From an uncultured Lachnospiraceae bacterium (GTDB lineage Bacteria > Bacillota > Clostridia > Lachnospirales > Lachnospiraceae), in assembly GCA_944381615.1 (NCBI GenBank), contig CALWLT010000035.1, positions 46,182 through 110,181 on the forward strand: a stretch of 64,000 nucleotides of DNA, read 5' to 3'. Of this stretch, positions 17,150-26,181 are shown in pieces (within the stretch, counting starts at the first letter, position 1; each line of letters opens with the position of its first letter). The translations under genes were made by a program, and so were the position numbers. The notes beneath the pieces are model-generated. The model saw only the letters and a list, made by a program, of their open reading frames with translations, had not been told where the DNA came from and made no database searches.

Positions 17150-17232
17150 CGCGTTCTCTCCTTTCCGTCCTCCCGCCGCGGCCGCAGCTGCGGCCAGGAA
17201 AGGCGCCGCCTGTTCTGTCTTATTCCCGTCTT

Positions 17233-17496
17233 TTACTCTCCCAGACCGCTCTCGATCGCCTCCGCGATCGCCGCGAGCGCTTCCTCCTCGTCGGGGCCGT
17301 CGCAGATCAGCGTGACCTCCGTCCCGCACTTGATACCGGCCGCCATCACATTCAGCACGCTCTTGGCGGCAATCCGCTTTTCCTTCCACTCGATGATGCT
17401 GTTGCTCTTAAATTTCATCGCCGTCTGAGATAACACGCCCGCCGGTCTTAAATGAAGGCCGGAAGGGTTGATAACCGTAACTTTTCTGGATACCAT
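17233..17496 (-). CDS. HPr-like phosphocarrier protein
   Basis: 87 residues. His15 in GLHLRPAG is the PEP-dependent phosphorylation site, and Ser46 in AAKSVLNVMAAG matches the HPr kinase site. Either PTS HPr or a Crh/paralogous HPr; no ptsI lies next to it, which slightly favours a paralogue. Start with AAGGAGGCAGC. Own sigma-A promoter upstream. Confidence 0.92.
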   Translation of the reverse strand: MVSRKVTVINPSGLHLRPAGVLSQTAMKFKSNSIIEWKEKRIAAKSVLNVMAAGIKCGTEVTLICDGPDEEEALAAIAEAIESGLGE

Positions 17497-17532
17497 ACGC
17501 TGCCTCCTTACTGCTGTTTCTTCACAGAATAA

Positions 17533-17561
17533 ATTTTATTATAAGTTTTCCGGGCTGTCAA
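17533..17561 (-). promoter_or_regulatory. Sigma-A promoter of the HPr-like gene
   Basis: Minus strand TTGACA, 17-bp spacer, TAAAAT, 37 bp upstream of the start codon. Confidence 0.7.
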
Positions 17562-17567
17562 GTTTCC

Positions 17568-17705
17568 GGCCCCGCCCGGCCTGCGTGGTACACCGGCCCC
17601 GCCTGGCCTGCGTGGTACACGGCCCCGCCCGGCGCTTGCACGGTACACTGGCCCTGGCCGGCCTGCGCGGTATACTGGCCCCGCCCGGCGCTTGCACGGT
17701 AACTA
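17568..17705. repeat. Five GC-rich tandem repeats of 26-29 bp
   Basis: Units start at 17568, 17595, 17621, 17650 and 17677. Each begins GGCCCCGCC-like and ends near GGTACAC/GGTATACT. Two subtypes alternate: CCTGCGTGG- and CGCTTGCACGG-containing units. They lie between the metH stop and the HPr promoter; no gene is seen here. Confidence 0.85.
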
Positions 17706-17710
17706 ACCCC

Positions 17711-17750
17711 GGGCGGCCGGTGCGGCCCGGAAGGGCCGCGCCGCCTTTTG
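17711..17750. terminator. GC-rich hairpin at the 3' end of metH
   Basis: GGCGG / CCGCC outer and GCGGCCC / GGGCCGC inner stem with a GGAA loop directly after the metH stop codon. The T-run is on the plus-strand side, so termination on the metH (minus) side would lack a U-tract. Confidence 0.4.
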
Positions 17751-17753
17751 TCC

Positions 17754-20198
17754 TCAGCCCAGGATTTCCTGCGCGTAGCGCACGGAAGCCATGGCGTCGC
17801 GGCAGTAGGCGTCGGCCCCGATCTGCGCGGCATATTCCGGCGTCAGCACCGCGCCGCCCACCATGACCCGGGCCCAGGGGGCCTCTTTCCTCAGAAGGCG
17901 GATCGTCTCCTCCATCGCGGGGACCGTCGTCGTCATCAGGGCCGAGAGCCCTACCAGGCGGATCCGCCCGTCCGCCGTCTCCTTCACGATCCGCTGCGGG
18001 TCGACATCCTTCCCCAGATCGATTACCTCATAGCCGTAATTTTCCAGCAGGACCCTGACGATATTTTTCCCGATGTCGTGAATATCGCCCCGAACCGTCG
18101 CCAGCACAATCTTCTCTTTTTTTCCGGCGGCCGTGCCCGTCCGGGCCATCGCCTCCCGGATGACCTCAAACGCTTCCCGGGCGGCGTCCGCGCTCATCAG
18201 GAGCTGCGGGAGAAAGATCCGGCCCGTCTCAAATCCCTCGCCGACCCGGCTCAGCGCCGGAACCAGGCAGTCATTGATTACCGCGAGGCCCTCCATCCCT
18301 TTTTCCAGAAGCTGCGAGGCGGCGCGGCGCGCCTGGTCCTTAAGCCCGTGTTCCACGCTGGCGGCAAGCTGGGAAACGGAAGCTTCCTCTCCCGCCGCGC
18401 CGGTTGCGTCCGCCGGCAAGGCGGCCGTTTTCCCGGTTCCGGCTCCGGCTCCCCCGGCCCCCACGCCGGTTACGCCGGCGCCAAGCGCGCGGATATAATC
18501 GGCGCAGTGCCCGTCCAGCGCCGCCAGCGCGCGGTAGGAATAATACGCGCGCATCATCGCCGCCGAATTGGGATTTACGATCGCCGCGTTCAGCCCGCTC
18601 TGCAGCGCCATCACGAAGAACGCGGCGTTGATCTGCTCCCTGGCCGGCAGGCCAAAGGAAATATTGGACACGCCGAGGATCGTTTTCACGCCCAGCTCCT
18701 TTCTGACGCGCCGCACCGTCTCCAGCGTGACCAGCGCGCCCTCCGGCTCCGAGCTGACGGTCATGCAGAGCGCATCAATCAGGATGTCCTTTTTCCCGAT
18801 TCCGTAGCGCGCCGCCTCCGCGCAGATCCGCCGGGCGATCGCCAGACGGCCCTCCGCCGTCGGCGGAATCCCGTTTTCATCCAGCGTCAGCGCCACCACC
18901 ACGCCCCCGTAATGCCGCACCAGCGGAAACACGGCGTCCATGACCTCCTGCTTTCCGTTGACCGAGTTAATCAGCGCCTTGCCGTTGTAAATCCGGAGCG
19001 CCCGCTCCATGGCTTTGTAATCGGACGTATCAATCTGCAGCGGAAGCTCCGTGACCGCCTGCAGCTCCCTTACCGTCTCCTCCATCACGGACGGCTCGTC
19101 GATCTCCGGCAGGCCCACGTTCACATCCAGGATCGCCGCCCCGTTTTCCTGCTGCGTGATCCCCTCCCGCAGAATATATTCCATATCGCGGCTGCGAAGC
19201 GCCTGCTTGACCCGCGCCTTGCCCGTCGGATTGATCCGCTCGCCGATGATGACCGGATCCCGCCCGATCGTGACCGCGGACGCATACGAACACACCACCG
19301 TCTCCTCTTTGGGCGCAATCTGCGGCGCTTTCTTCCCGGCACAGCGTTTGGCCAGCAGGCGAATGTGCTCCGGCGTCGTCCCGCAGCAGCCTCCGACGGC
19401 GGACACGCCCAGATCCAGGATCTCCTGCATGGATGCGGCAAATTCTTCCGGCCCCACGTCGTAGACCGTCCGTTTTCCCTCGCTCCGGGGAAGGCCGGCG
19501 TTGGGGGTTACGATGACCGGCACCGAGGCGCAGCGCACAAGCCGCTCTGCCAGCGGGCGCATCTGTTCCGGGCCCAGCCCGCAGTTGATCCCCAGCGCGT
19601 CCACGCCGAGGCCCTCCAGCATGGCGACAACCGCCTCCGGCGTGCCCCCGGTCAGAAGTTTTCCCCCGGCGTCAAAAATCACGGTGGCGAACACCGGCAG
19701 ATCCGAGTTTTCCTTCGCCGCCAGCACGGCCGCTTTGAGCTCGTGCAGATCGCCCATCGTCTCGATCAGGATCAGGTCCGCCCCGCCCCGGACGCCGGCC
19801 TTTACCACCTCCTGATACAGCGAAACGGCCCGCTCAAATTCCAGGTCGCCCATCGGTTTTAACAGGCGGCCCGTCGGCCCGATATCCAGGGCCACATAGC
19901 CCCGGCCGGCCTCCCGCACCGCCCGCCGCGCATTTTCCATCGCCGCGGACACGACGGTTTCCAGCCCGTACTCCGCCCCCGGATGGTATTTCAGCCCGTT
20001 TGCCCCGAAGGTATTGGCCAGGATCACGTCGCACCCCGCTTCCAGATACGCCCGGTGGATCCCATAAAGCACCTCCGGATGCGTTACATTCCACACCTCC
20101 GGCAGCTCCCCCGGCGCCAGCCCCGCCTTCTGCAGAAGCGTTCCCGTCCCGCCGTCAAACAGAAGGATCCGCTCCTTTAACACATCCCTTACTCCCAT
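17754..20198 (-). CDS. metH: Cobalamin-dependent methionine synthase lacking the activation domain
   Basis: 815 residues from ATG 20198 (GGAGG five bases upstream; the longer frame to 20309 overlaps the preceding gene). Domain order: homocysteine-binding barrel with zinc ligands C206, C271, C272; folate (pterin) barrel about 300-560 (VIIGERINPTGK); cobalamin cap; B12-binding domain with GDIHDIGKN, axial ligand H708. The protein stops at the end of the B12 domain; about 330 residues of AdoMet-binding reactivation domain present in E. coli MetH are missing and lie in the neighbouring gene. Transfers methyl from methyl-THF to homocysteine. Confidence 0.95.
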   Translation of the reverse strand: MGVRDVLKERILLFDGGTGTLLQKAGLAPGELPEVWNVTHPEVLYGIHRAYLEAGCDVILANTFGANGLKYHPGAEYGLETVVSAAMENARRAVREAGRGYVALDIGPTGRLLKPMGDLEFERAVSLYQEVVKAGVRGGADLILIETMGDLHELKAAVLAAKENSDLPVFATVIFDAGGKLLTGGTPEAVVAMLEGLGVDALGINCGLGPEQMRPLAERLVRCASVPVIVTPNAGLPRSEGKRTVYDVGPEEFAASMQEILDLGVSAVGGCCGTTPEHIRLLAKRCAGKKAPQIAPKEETVVCSYASAVTIGRDPVIIGERINPTGKARVKQALRSRDMEYILREGITQQENGAAILDVNVGLPEIDEPSVMEETVRELQAVTELPLQIDTSDYKAMERALRIYNGKALINSVNGKQEVMDAVFPLVRHYGGVVVALTLDENGIPPTAEGRLAIARRICAEAARYGIGKKDILIDALCMTVSSEPEGALVTLETVRRVRKELGVKTILGVSNISFGLPAREQINAAFFVMALQSGLNAAIVNPNSAAMMRAYYSYRALAALDGHCADYIRALGAGVTGVGAGGAGAGTGKTAALPADATGAAGEEASVSQLAASVEHGLKDQARRAASQLLEKGMEGLAVINDCLVPALSRVGEGFETGRIFLPQLLMSADAAREAFEVIREAMARTGTAAGKKEKIVLATVRGDIHDIGKNIVRVLLENYGYEVIDLGKDVDPQRIVKETADGRIRLVGLSALMTTTVPAMEETIRLLRKEAPWARVMVGGAVLTPEYAAQIGADAYCRDAMASVRYAQEILG

Positions 20199-20919
20199 CA
20201 TTTCCTCCGCTCTTACCTGAATCTGCCGCGCTCTTACCTGAGTCTGCCGCGCCGCGGCCAAAAAACGCCTTCTCCCGCCGGGCAAACGCGCAGCTGTCTC
20301 TTTTTTCACATGTCCCGCAGCCTTCCTCTTCGCCGGACGCCGGCGCGCGCCCCGCGCCGATTACCGCGGTAACCGATTTGGAAGGCGCCATCATGCCGCC
20401 CTCTGTCAGCGTAATCCCCACCGTCTTTTCCGCCTCCAGCGCGCGGCAGAGATCCCGCTGGCAGGCGAGCGCAAAATCCCCGTAGCCAGGCGAAAAACGC
20501 GGCCGCAGAAAAAAGCCCTTCGCCCGCGCTTCCTCCCGCAGCCGTTCATTGCACCCGTCGCAGTAAGCCTCAATCATGGCGGCGGACGCCGCCTGCAAAA
20601 CGGCCGCCCGGCTTACCGCAAGCCGCCCGTAGCGGAGGAGAAGCCGGTCCACGCCCGCCCCCAGCGTCGCCGCAAACAGGACGGCCGCCTCGCAGCCCGC
20701 CAGATTCTTTCCCAGATCGCGGCTTCTCATCCGCATACACGTCAGATCCAGAACGCCGTCCGGCAAAATCTCCAGCGGATAAACCCGGTAAAAGCTCCGG
20801 GGCTTTGCCGCCTCCTGCAGCTCCCGCAGGCAGTCTGCGACCAGAAAGCGCGTCTTCTCATCCGCCGCCTCTTCTTTCATCCCCAGATAGCGGTAAATCT
20901 CCTTCTGCGGCGTTTCCAT
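20155..20919 (-). CDS. Separate MetH activation (AdoMet-binding) domain protein
   Basis: 254 residues from ATG 20919 (AGGAG ten bases upstream). The RPRFSPGYGDFA segment (139-150) matches the AdoMet-binding RxxxGY motif of the MetH reactivation domain, and the fold runs to about residue 205. A cysteine pair (CGTCEKRDSC, near 211-220) and a low-complexity tail with two AADSGKS repeats follow. It should reductively remethylate cob(II)alamin on MetH in trans. The end overlaps the metH start by 44 bp; metF is upstream with a 17-bp gap. Confidence 0.9.
   Translation of the reverse strand: METPQKEIYRYLGMKEEAADEKTRFLVADCLRELQEAAKPRSFYRVYPLEILPDGVLDLTCMRMRSRDLGKNLAGCEAAVLFAATLGAGVDRLLLRYGRLAVSRAAVLQAASAAMIEAYCDGCNERLREEARAKGFFLRPRFSPGYGDFALACQRDLCRALEAEKTVGITLTEGGMMAPSKSVTAVIGAGRAPASGEEEGCGTCEKRDSCAFARREKAFFGRGAADSGKSAADSGKSGGNDGSKGCVKGADPSV
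20210..20251. repeat. Two 21-bp tandem repeats inside the MetH-activation gene
   Basis: Two 21-bp units, one mismatch, coding AADSGKS twice in the C-terminal tail, just before the metH ribosome site. Confidence 0.8.
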
Positions 20920-20935
20920 ACGGCAGGCGCTCCTC

Positions 20936-21796
20936 TCAGAGAATCTCCGACAGGCTGTTGCGGATCCGCTCCGCCACATCCGGCCGGTTCATGGAATAAA
21001 TGTGGATCCCGTTGACGCCGTTGGCGATGAGATCGATGATCTGCTCCGTCGCATAGGCGATGCCGGCCTGCTGCATGGCCGCCGGCCGGTCTCCGAACCG
21101 GTCCACGATCGCCTTAAACCGCGACGGAAGATACGTTCCCGACATCGAGCAGATGCGGGCGATCTGTTTTGCGTTCGTAACCGGCATGATCCCCGCCAGC
21201 ACCGGCACGGTAATGCCCCGCTCCCGGATGCGGTAGAGATAATTATAGAGAATGTTATTGTCAAAAAACATCTGCGTCGTCACAAAATCGCAGCCGGCGT
21301 CCACCTTCTCCTTCAGATGCTCGATGTCCGCCGTCTTGTTGACCGACTCCACATGCCCCTCCGGATAGCAGGCGGCCCCGATGCAAAGCTCCGGATCCGT
21401 CTGCCGGATCTCGCGGATCAGCTCCGAGGCATAGCGGTAATCCGTCTCCACCCTGCCGTCCGCCGGGATATCGCCGCGCAGAGCCAGCACATTTTCAATG
21501 CCGTTTTCCCGCATCTCGCGCAGGACGCTGTGAACCTTCTCTCTGGTGGAAGTCACGCAGGTCAGGTGCGCCAGCGCGTTGACGCCGCGCTCCTTCTGAA
21601 TCCGGGCCGCGATCTCCACCGTATAGCGGCTGGTTCCGCCGCCCGCCCCGTACGTCACGCTCATAAAATCCGGCCGCAGCCCGGCGATCTTTAACGCCGC
21701 CTCCTCCACCGACTGATAATCCGCCTCCTTCTTGAGCGGAAACACCTCAAATGAAATCGTCGGCCGCCCCTGGGCCAGAATCTCCCGTATCTTCAT
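20936..21796 (-). CDS. metF: 5,10-methylenetetrahydrofolate reductase
   Basis: 286 residues from ATG 21796 (AGAGGAG in front); the longer frame to 21937 is repetitive GKPE-rich spacer. FAD-binding TIM barrel: ISFEVFPLKK (flavin/folate), MSVTYGAGG, LALRGDIP and MPVTNAKQI. Makes 5-methyl-THF with reduced pyridine nucleotide or ferredoxin as donor, the methyl source for MetH directly downstream. No zinc-finger MetV partner is seen next to it. Confidence 0.95.
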   Translation of the reverse strand: MKIREILAQGRPTISFEVFPLKKEADYQSVEEAALKIAGLRPDFMSVTYGAGGGTSRYTVEIAARIQKERGVNALAHLTCVTSTREKVHSVLREMRENGIENVLALRGDIPADGRVETDYRYASELIREIRQTDPELCIGAACYPEGHVESVNKTADIEHLKEKVDAGCDFVTTQMFFDNNILYNYLYRIRERGITVPVLAGIMPVTNAKQIARICSMSGTYLPSRFKAIVDRFGDRPAAMQQAGIAYATEQIIDLIANGVNGIHIYSMNRPDVAERIRNSLSEIL

Positions 21797-21799
21797 TCC

Positions 21800-21992
21800 C
21801 GTTCTCCTCTTCTGTCCTGTTCCGGTTTTCCCGGTTCCATCCGCCGGCTTTCCCGTGTCATATTCCGGCTTTCCTGCTCCATGTTCCGGCCTTTCTTTAC
21901 CGCCTTCCGGCTTTCCTGCGCGTCTCTCCTTTTTCATTCGCCGCGCTCCGCTTTGGTCCGCCGCGCTCCGCTTTGGTCCGCCGCGCTCCGCT
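21800..21992. repeat. Degenerate TTCCGG-type repeats and a 20-bp tandem repeat upstream of metF
   Basis: From about 21810 to 21920 TTCCGGCTTTCC-like units recur every 20-30 bp. At 21941-21992 a 20-bp unit (CCGCGCTCCGCTTTGGTCCG) is repeated 2.6 times. The interval 21797-22043 shows nothing else. Confidence 0.75.
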
Positions 21993-22043
21993 TCCCTTTT
22001 CCGTCTCCTCCCGCCCGCCGCTTCTCTCAGGACGCCCCGCCGG

Positions 22044-22478
22044 TCAGAAGAGGAAGAGCAAAAAGGGCAGAAACCCGCTCAGAAACATCAGCGCAAACAC
22101 AATGACAAACAGGACGATTACCATCGTCTTTACCGCATCCGGCGAGGTGCGTCCCATTCCGTACGGACGCCGCAGATCCGGCCGGTTTAACGCAGGCCGC
22201 CCCTGCGCAGGATAGGGCGAATCGCCGCCCGCTCGTTTCCCCTGCGCGCCCGCCGCCGGGCGCGCATTCGTTCCCGCCGCCGGGCGCGCCGCCTTCCCGG
22301 AAACGGGACGCGCCGCAGAGGGCGGATTTACCCGCGCGCCGTCCAGAAAATCCGGATGGCGTTCATTCAGATAATACGTTGCATTCACATAATTGGGATG
22401 CGCAATCCATGTCTTGCAGAAGCGGCAGTAATGTGCGCGCTGCATCACATGATCGCAGATCGGGCAGATCCGTTTCAC
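22044..22478 (-). CDS. Zinc-ribbon, single-TM protein of unknown function
   Basis: 144 residues. Two CxxC pairs (CPICDHVM at 5-12 and CRFCKTW at 18-24) form a zinc ribbon. Residues ~50-105 are low-complexity Ala/Arg/Gly/Pro, with three RPAAG-like repeats. A hydrophobic C-terminus (120-144) anchors it in the membrane. Likely topology: ribbon in the cytoplasm on a flexible linker. Family unknown. Confidence 0.72.
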   Translation of the reverse strand: MKRICPICDHVMQRAHYCRFCKTWIAHPNYVNATYYLNERHPDFLDGARVNPPSAARPVSGKAARPAAGTNARPAAGAQGKRAGGDSPYPAQGRPALNRPDLRRPYGMGRTSPDAVKTMVIVLFVIVFALMFLSGFLPFLLFLF

Positions 22479-22617
22479 TTTGCCGGCGCCTCCTTTCGCA
22501 TCGGGTCATTTTTCGTTCCTGACTGGCCTTTCAGCTTCCCTGTAAGTATAACACACATCCCGGCGTCTGAATATTGTTATTTTTTTGTCAATATCAGGGC
22601 AAAACACGGCCTTTTTC

Positions 22618-22645
22618 TTGATTTCTGTCCGATGTGTGATAGAAT
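22618..22645 (+). promoter_or_regulatory. Sigma-A promoter of the PTS-like IIC gene
   Basis: Plus strand TTGATT, 16-bp spacer, TAGAAT, 58 bp before the ATG at 22704. Confidence 0.55.
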
Positions 22646-22703
22646 ACATTCATTATACCAAACGGCCGGATTAGCCGTACGAAAAAACAGGGGGAACCTT
22701 CCA

Positions 22704-23732
22704 ATGAACGCAGAACGTGTAAAAGCATTCTTAAAACGCAAGCAGATCAACATTTCCGTTCAGACGTACCTGATCGACGCCATGGGCGCCATGGCGTTCG
22801 GCCTGTTCGCCTCGCTGTTAATCGGAACCATCTTTGAAACGCTGGGACAGAAAACCGGCGTAGAACTTTTCCTTACCATCTCCGCCTACGCCAAAAACGC
22901 GACCGGCGCGGCGCTGGGCATCGCCATCGCCTGGGCGCTGAAAGCGCCGCAGCTCGTTCTGTTCTCGGCCGCCACCGTGGGAATTGCGGGCAACGATCTG
23001 GGCGGCCCGGTCGGCGCTCTCATCGCCTCCATCGTCGCCACGGAGCTGGGCAAGCTGGTTTCCAAGGAAACGCCGGTCGATATCCTCGTTACCCCCGGCG
23101 TAACCATCATTTCCGGCGTGCTGACCGCCCAGTTTGCCGGCCCCGGCGTCTCCGCCTTCATGACGGCTTTCGGCGACCTCGTCAAGAGCGCGACCGTCAT
23201 GCAGCCGTTTTTCATGGGGATGCTGGTCTCGGCTCTCATCGGCATCGCGCTGACGCTGCCCATCAGCAGCGCCGCCATCTGCATCATGCTGAGCCTGGAC
23301 GGCCTGGCCGGCGGCGCGGCGACCGCCGGCTGCTGCGCGCAGATGATCGGCTTCGCCGTCCTCAGCTTTCGGGAAAACGGCTGGGGCGGCCTTCTGGCGC
23401 AGGGTCTGGGCACCTCCATGCTGCAGATGGGCAACATCGTGCGCAACCCGCGCATCTGGATCCCGCCGACCCTCGCCTCCATGGTAACCGGCCCCGTCTC
23501 CACCATGATTTTCCACCTGGAAAATATCCCTGCCGGCTCCGGCATGGGAACCTGCGGCCTCGTGGGCCCCATCGGCATCTATACGGCCATGCAGGAAAGC
23601 GGCAGCCCGCTCATGTGGCCCGGCATCCTGCTGGTCTGCTTTCTCCTTCCCGCCGTCCTGACCCCACTCTTCGGCATGCTCTGCCGCCGGGCCGGCTGGA
23701 TTCACGACGGAGATATGAAGCTGGATCTGTAA
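22704..23732 (+). CDS. PTS EIIC-like membrane protein (EIIC_2 type)
   Basis: 342 residues from ATG 22704 (GGGGGAA upstream). Nine to ten hydrophobic segments; conserved QTYLIDAMGAMAFGLFASLLIGTIFETLG and GPVSTMIFHLENIPAGSGMGTCGLVGPIG blocks of the small EIIC-only family. EIIA and EIIB domains are absent and no PTS partner gene is adjacent, so the transported compound and phosphorylation dependence are unknown. Followed by a perfect 15-bp hairpin shared with convergent galT. Confidence 0.85.
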   Translation: MNAERVKAFLKRKQINISVQTYLIDAMGAMAFGLFASLLIGTIFETLGQKTGVELFLTISAYAKNATGAALGIAIAWALKAPQLVLFSAATVGIAGNDLGGPVGALIASIVATELGKLVSKETPVDILVTPGVTIISGVLTAQFAGPGVSAFMTAFGDLVKSATVMQPFFMGMLVSALIGIALTLPISSAAICIMLSLDGLAGGAATAGCCAQMIGFAVLSFRENGWGGLLAQGLGTSMLQMGNIVRNPRIWIPPTLASMVTGPVSTMIFHLENIPAGSGMGTCGLVGPIGIYTAMQESGSPLMWPGILLVCFLLPAVLTPLFGMLCRRAGWIHDGDMKLDL

Positions 23733-23761
23733 CGGATAACAAACGGATAACAGATAGAAAC

Positions 23762-23798
23762 ACAGCGAGCCGGGAGCGTTTCACTCCCGGCTCGCTGT
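23762..23798. terminator. Shared hairpin between the PTS-like gene and galT
   Basis: Perfect 15-bp stem ACAGCGAGCCGGGAG / CTCCCGGCTCGCTGT with a 7-nt loop between the convergent 3' ends. T-tracts are weak on both sides. Confidence 0.6.
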
Positions 23799-23851
23799 CC
23801 CTGTGCCAGTGGACAGCACACCGGCTTTCGCTTCGATGACTGACGCGCCGC

Positions 23852-25363
23852 TCAGATCCGGCAAAATCCGGCCGCCGCCAGGAACCGCGCGAAATCCTCC
23901 CGTCCCTTCGGCGTGCATTTGTAGACGCCGGCATCCTCCAGGACGCGCTCAAACACGAGCCCCACTTCCTTTTTCAGGATCCCGTCTATCGTTTCCGCCG
24001 TCACGGACGCATAGCGGGGCAGGAATTCCTCTACCCAGTCCGCGTGCTTTTCCAGCTCCGGATTGCTGCGGATATCTCCGCCTTCCACAATCATCTTTCC
24101 CAGATCCGCCAGCTCCTGTTTCAGGCGCGACGGCAGGACCGCCAGTCCCATGACCTCGATCAGGCCGATATTCTCCTTCTTGATATGATGAAGCTCCGGA
24201 TGCGGATGGTAGACGCCCAGCGGATACTCCTCTGTCGTGATGTTGTTGCGCAGCACCAGATCCAGCTCGTAGTGATCGCCGCTTTTGCGGGCGATGGGCG
24301 TGATGGTATTGTGCGGCTCGCCGTCCGTCTCCGCATAAATAAACGCCGTCTCGTCCGTATAGCCGCGCCAGGCCGCCAGCACGCGGTCGCCCAGCTCGAT
24401 CAGGCGGTCCGGATCCTTCGCGCGAAGGCGCAGCACCGACATCGGCCAGTACACGATCCCGGCCTCCACGTCCTCAAAGCCGTCCGCCGCAAAGCGCTGC
24501 TCGAACGGCGCGCGGGCCATGGCAAACGTATAGTTTCCGCCCTGGAAATGATCGTGGCTTAAAATCGAGCCGCCCACGATCGGCAGATCCGCATTGGATC
24601 CGAGGAAATAATGCGGGAACAGCTTTACAAAATCAAACAGCTTCACAAAAGCCGCCCGCTCAATCTTCATCGGCGTATGCTCGCCGTTAAACACGATGCA
24701 GTGCTCATTGTAATACACATAGGGCGAATACTGGAAGCCCCACTGGCTTCCGTTGACGGTAATCGGGATAATCCGGTGATTGTTGCGGGCCGGATGATTC
24801 ACGCGCCCGGCATAGCCCTCATTTTCCCGGCAGAGCAGACACTTGGGATACCCGCTCTGCTTCGCCTTCCTGGCGGCCGCGATTGCCTTCGGATCCTTCT
24901 CCGGCTTCGAGAGATTGACCGTAATGTCCAGATCCCCGTACTTCGTCGCCGTCTTCCACTTCAGATCGCGGCTGATCCGGTAGCGCCGGATGTAATCGGA
25001 ATCCTGGCTCAGCTTATAATAATAGTCCGTCGCCGCCCGCGGCGATTCGCTGCGGTAAATGTCCCAGAATTTCGCGATGATCTCGCTGGGGCGCGGCATC
25101 AGGCAGTTCATCAGCCGCGTGTCAAACAGATCGCGGTACACCACGCTGTTGTCCGGAAGAAGGCCGGCCTCCCAGGCGTAATCCAGAAGCTCTCTAAGCG
25201 TCTCCTCCAGACTGACCGCGCCGGTTTCTCCCTGCGGCTCCTCATATTCCTCCAGCTTCAGCGCATCCAGGATCTGATTCGTCGCGTAGATCCGATCCTC
25301 CTCTGTAATCAGCCCCGTATCCAGGCCGTACTGAACCAGCTTTTTAATCGCCTCGTATACCAT
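23852..25363 (-). CDS. galT: UDP-glucose--hexose-1-phosphate uridylyltransferase (Firmicutes type)
   Basis: 503 residues, the long GalT class. The histidine cluster NLxxGVYHPHPELHH (about 395-410) includes the uridylylated active-site His; CLLCRENEGYAGR is a zinc/structural motif, and SHDHFQGGNY is typical. Exchanges UMP between glucose-1-P and galactose-1-P in the Leloir pathway. galK and galE are not in the window. ATG preceded by GGGAGGAACG. Confidence 0.95.
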   Translation of the reverse strand: MVYEAIKKLVQYGLDTGLITEEDRIYATNQILDALKLEEYEEPQGETGAVSLEETLRELLDYAWEAGLLPDNSVVYRDLFDTRLMNCLMPRPSEIIAKFWDIYRSESPRAATDYYYKLSQDSDYIRRYRISRDLKWKTATKYGDLDITVNLSKPEKDPKAIAAARKAKQSGYPKCLLCRENEGYAGRVNHPARNNHRIIPITVNGSQWGFQYSPYVYYNEHCIVFNGEHTPMKIERAAFVKLFDFVKLFPHYFLGSNADLPIVGGSILSHDHFQGGNYTFAMARAPFEQRFAADGFEDVEAGIVYWPMSVLRLRAKDPDRLIELGDRVLAAWRGYTDETAFIYAETDGEPHNTITPIARKSGDHYELDLVLRNNITTEEYPLGVYHPHPELHHIKKENIGLIEVMGLAVLPSRLKQELADLGKMIVEGGDIRSNPELEKHADWVEEFLPRYASVTAETIDGILKKEVGLVFERVLEDAGVYKCTPKGREDFARFLAAAGFCRI

Positions 25364-25504
25364 ACCGTTCCTCCCTTATTTTCTTCTTGCAGGAAACCGC
25401 CCGGCCGCGGCCGTTTTTCCTCCCGGCGGGCCCGCGGCGCAACCGTTCTTCTTTCCGGCAGATCCGCGCCGCAGCCATTCTTCCTTCCGCACGGGCCCGC
25501 GGCG

Positions 25505-26032
25505 TCAGAACCGGCGCGGCAGACGGCGGATCAGCAGGCCGCCCAGCAGGCCGATGACCGCTCCCGCGGCCGTTCCGGCCGCCAGAAGCACCGGCAGATA
25601 GTAGAACAGCGCCCCGTTTTCCACCACGGCCGCCGCCACCGCCAGCTGGCCGATGTTATGCCCCGCGCCGCCGGCGATGCTGACGCCCGTCACGCCGAAC
25701 CAATCCAGCCGTTTTAAGAGGATCATCAGCGTCAGACTGACGGCCGCGCCGCCCAGGCTGTACATCATCATCGACAGGCTGCCAAACGTCAGCCCGCTCA
25801 GGACCACGCGCACCAGCGTAATCGCCGCCGCCGGGCGCGCCCCCAGAAGATACAGTGCCACAATGGACACCAGGTTGGCCAGGCCCAGCTTGACGCCCGG
25901 CACGCCCAGATTCAGCGGGATCAGCGTCTCCAGATAACTGAACAGAAACGCCAGCGCCGTCATCATCCCGTAAAGGGCTGTGCGCCGCGCCGCGCCCGCC
26001 TTTCCTGTGCCGTCCCCGCTTCTGTGTCCCAT
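25505..26032 (-). CDS. Gx transporter-family membrane protein (HepT component I-like)
   Basis: 175 residues, five to six helices; ETLIPLNLGVPGVKLGLANLV and GGAGHNIGQLAVAA are the family motifs. The family name comes from its old annotation as heptaprenyl diphosphate synthase component I, but its fold resembles ECF S components and it often accompanies ApbE/flavoprotein genes. Here it is divergent from apbE and the NusG-domain-II gene, which supports a membrane flavin/redox role (inference). First ~18 residues are hydrophilic and the start may be internal. The 25364-25504 spacer holds only GC-rich degenerate repeats. Confidence 0.82.
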   Translation of the reverse strand: MGHRSGDGTGKAGAARRTALYGMMTALAFLFSYLETLIPLNLGVPGVKLGLANLVSIVALYLLGARPAAAITLVRVVLSGLTFGSLSMMMYSLGGAAVSLTLMILLKRLDWFGVTGVSIAGGAGHNIGQLAVAAAVVENGALFYYLPVLLAAGTAAGAVIGLLGGLLIRRLPRRF

Positions 26033-26089
26033 CGCTCTTTTCGTCCCCTTCTGCCAAACAGATCCGTTCCCGTTTTTCCTGTTTCTCTT

Positions 26090-26118
26090 ATCTTATAAAA
26101 AACGGCGGCATTTGTAAA
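26090..26118 (-). promoter_or_regulatory. Sigma-A promoter of the Gx-transporter gene
   Basis: Minus strand TTTACA, 17-bp spacer, TAAGAT, 57 bp upstream of the start codon. Confidence 0.6.
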
Positions 26119-26181
26119 GAGCGGCCGCCGTCCCCGCGCCTTTTCTCCCGTCCGCGGCGCGCGCTTTTTTCGCCGCTTTCC

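Noticed and set aside
17748..19862. 704-codon plus-strand frame antisense to metH
   Set aside because: GC-rich codon bias of metH opens the opposite frame; no ribosome site, Arg/His-rich product with no motif.
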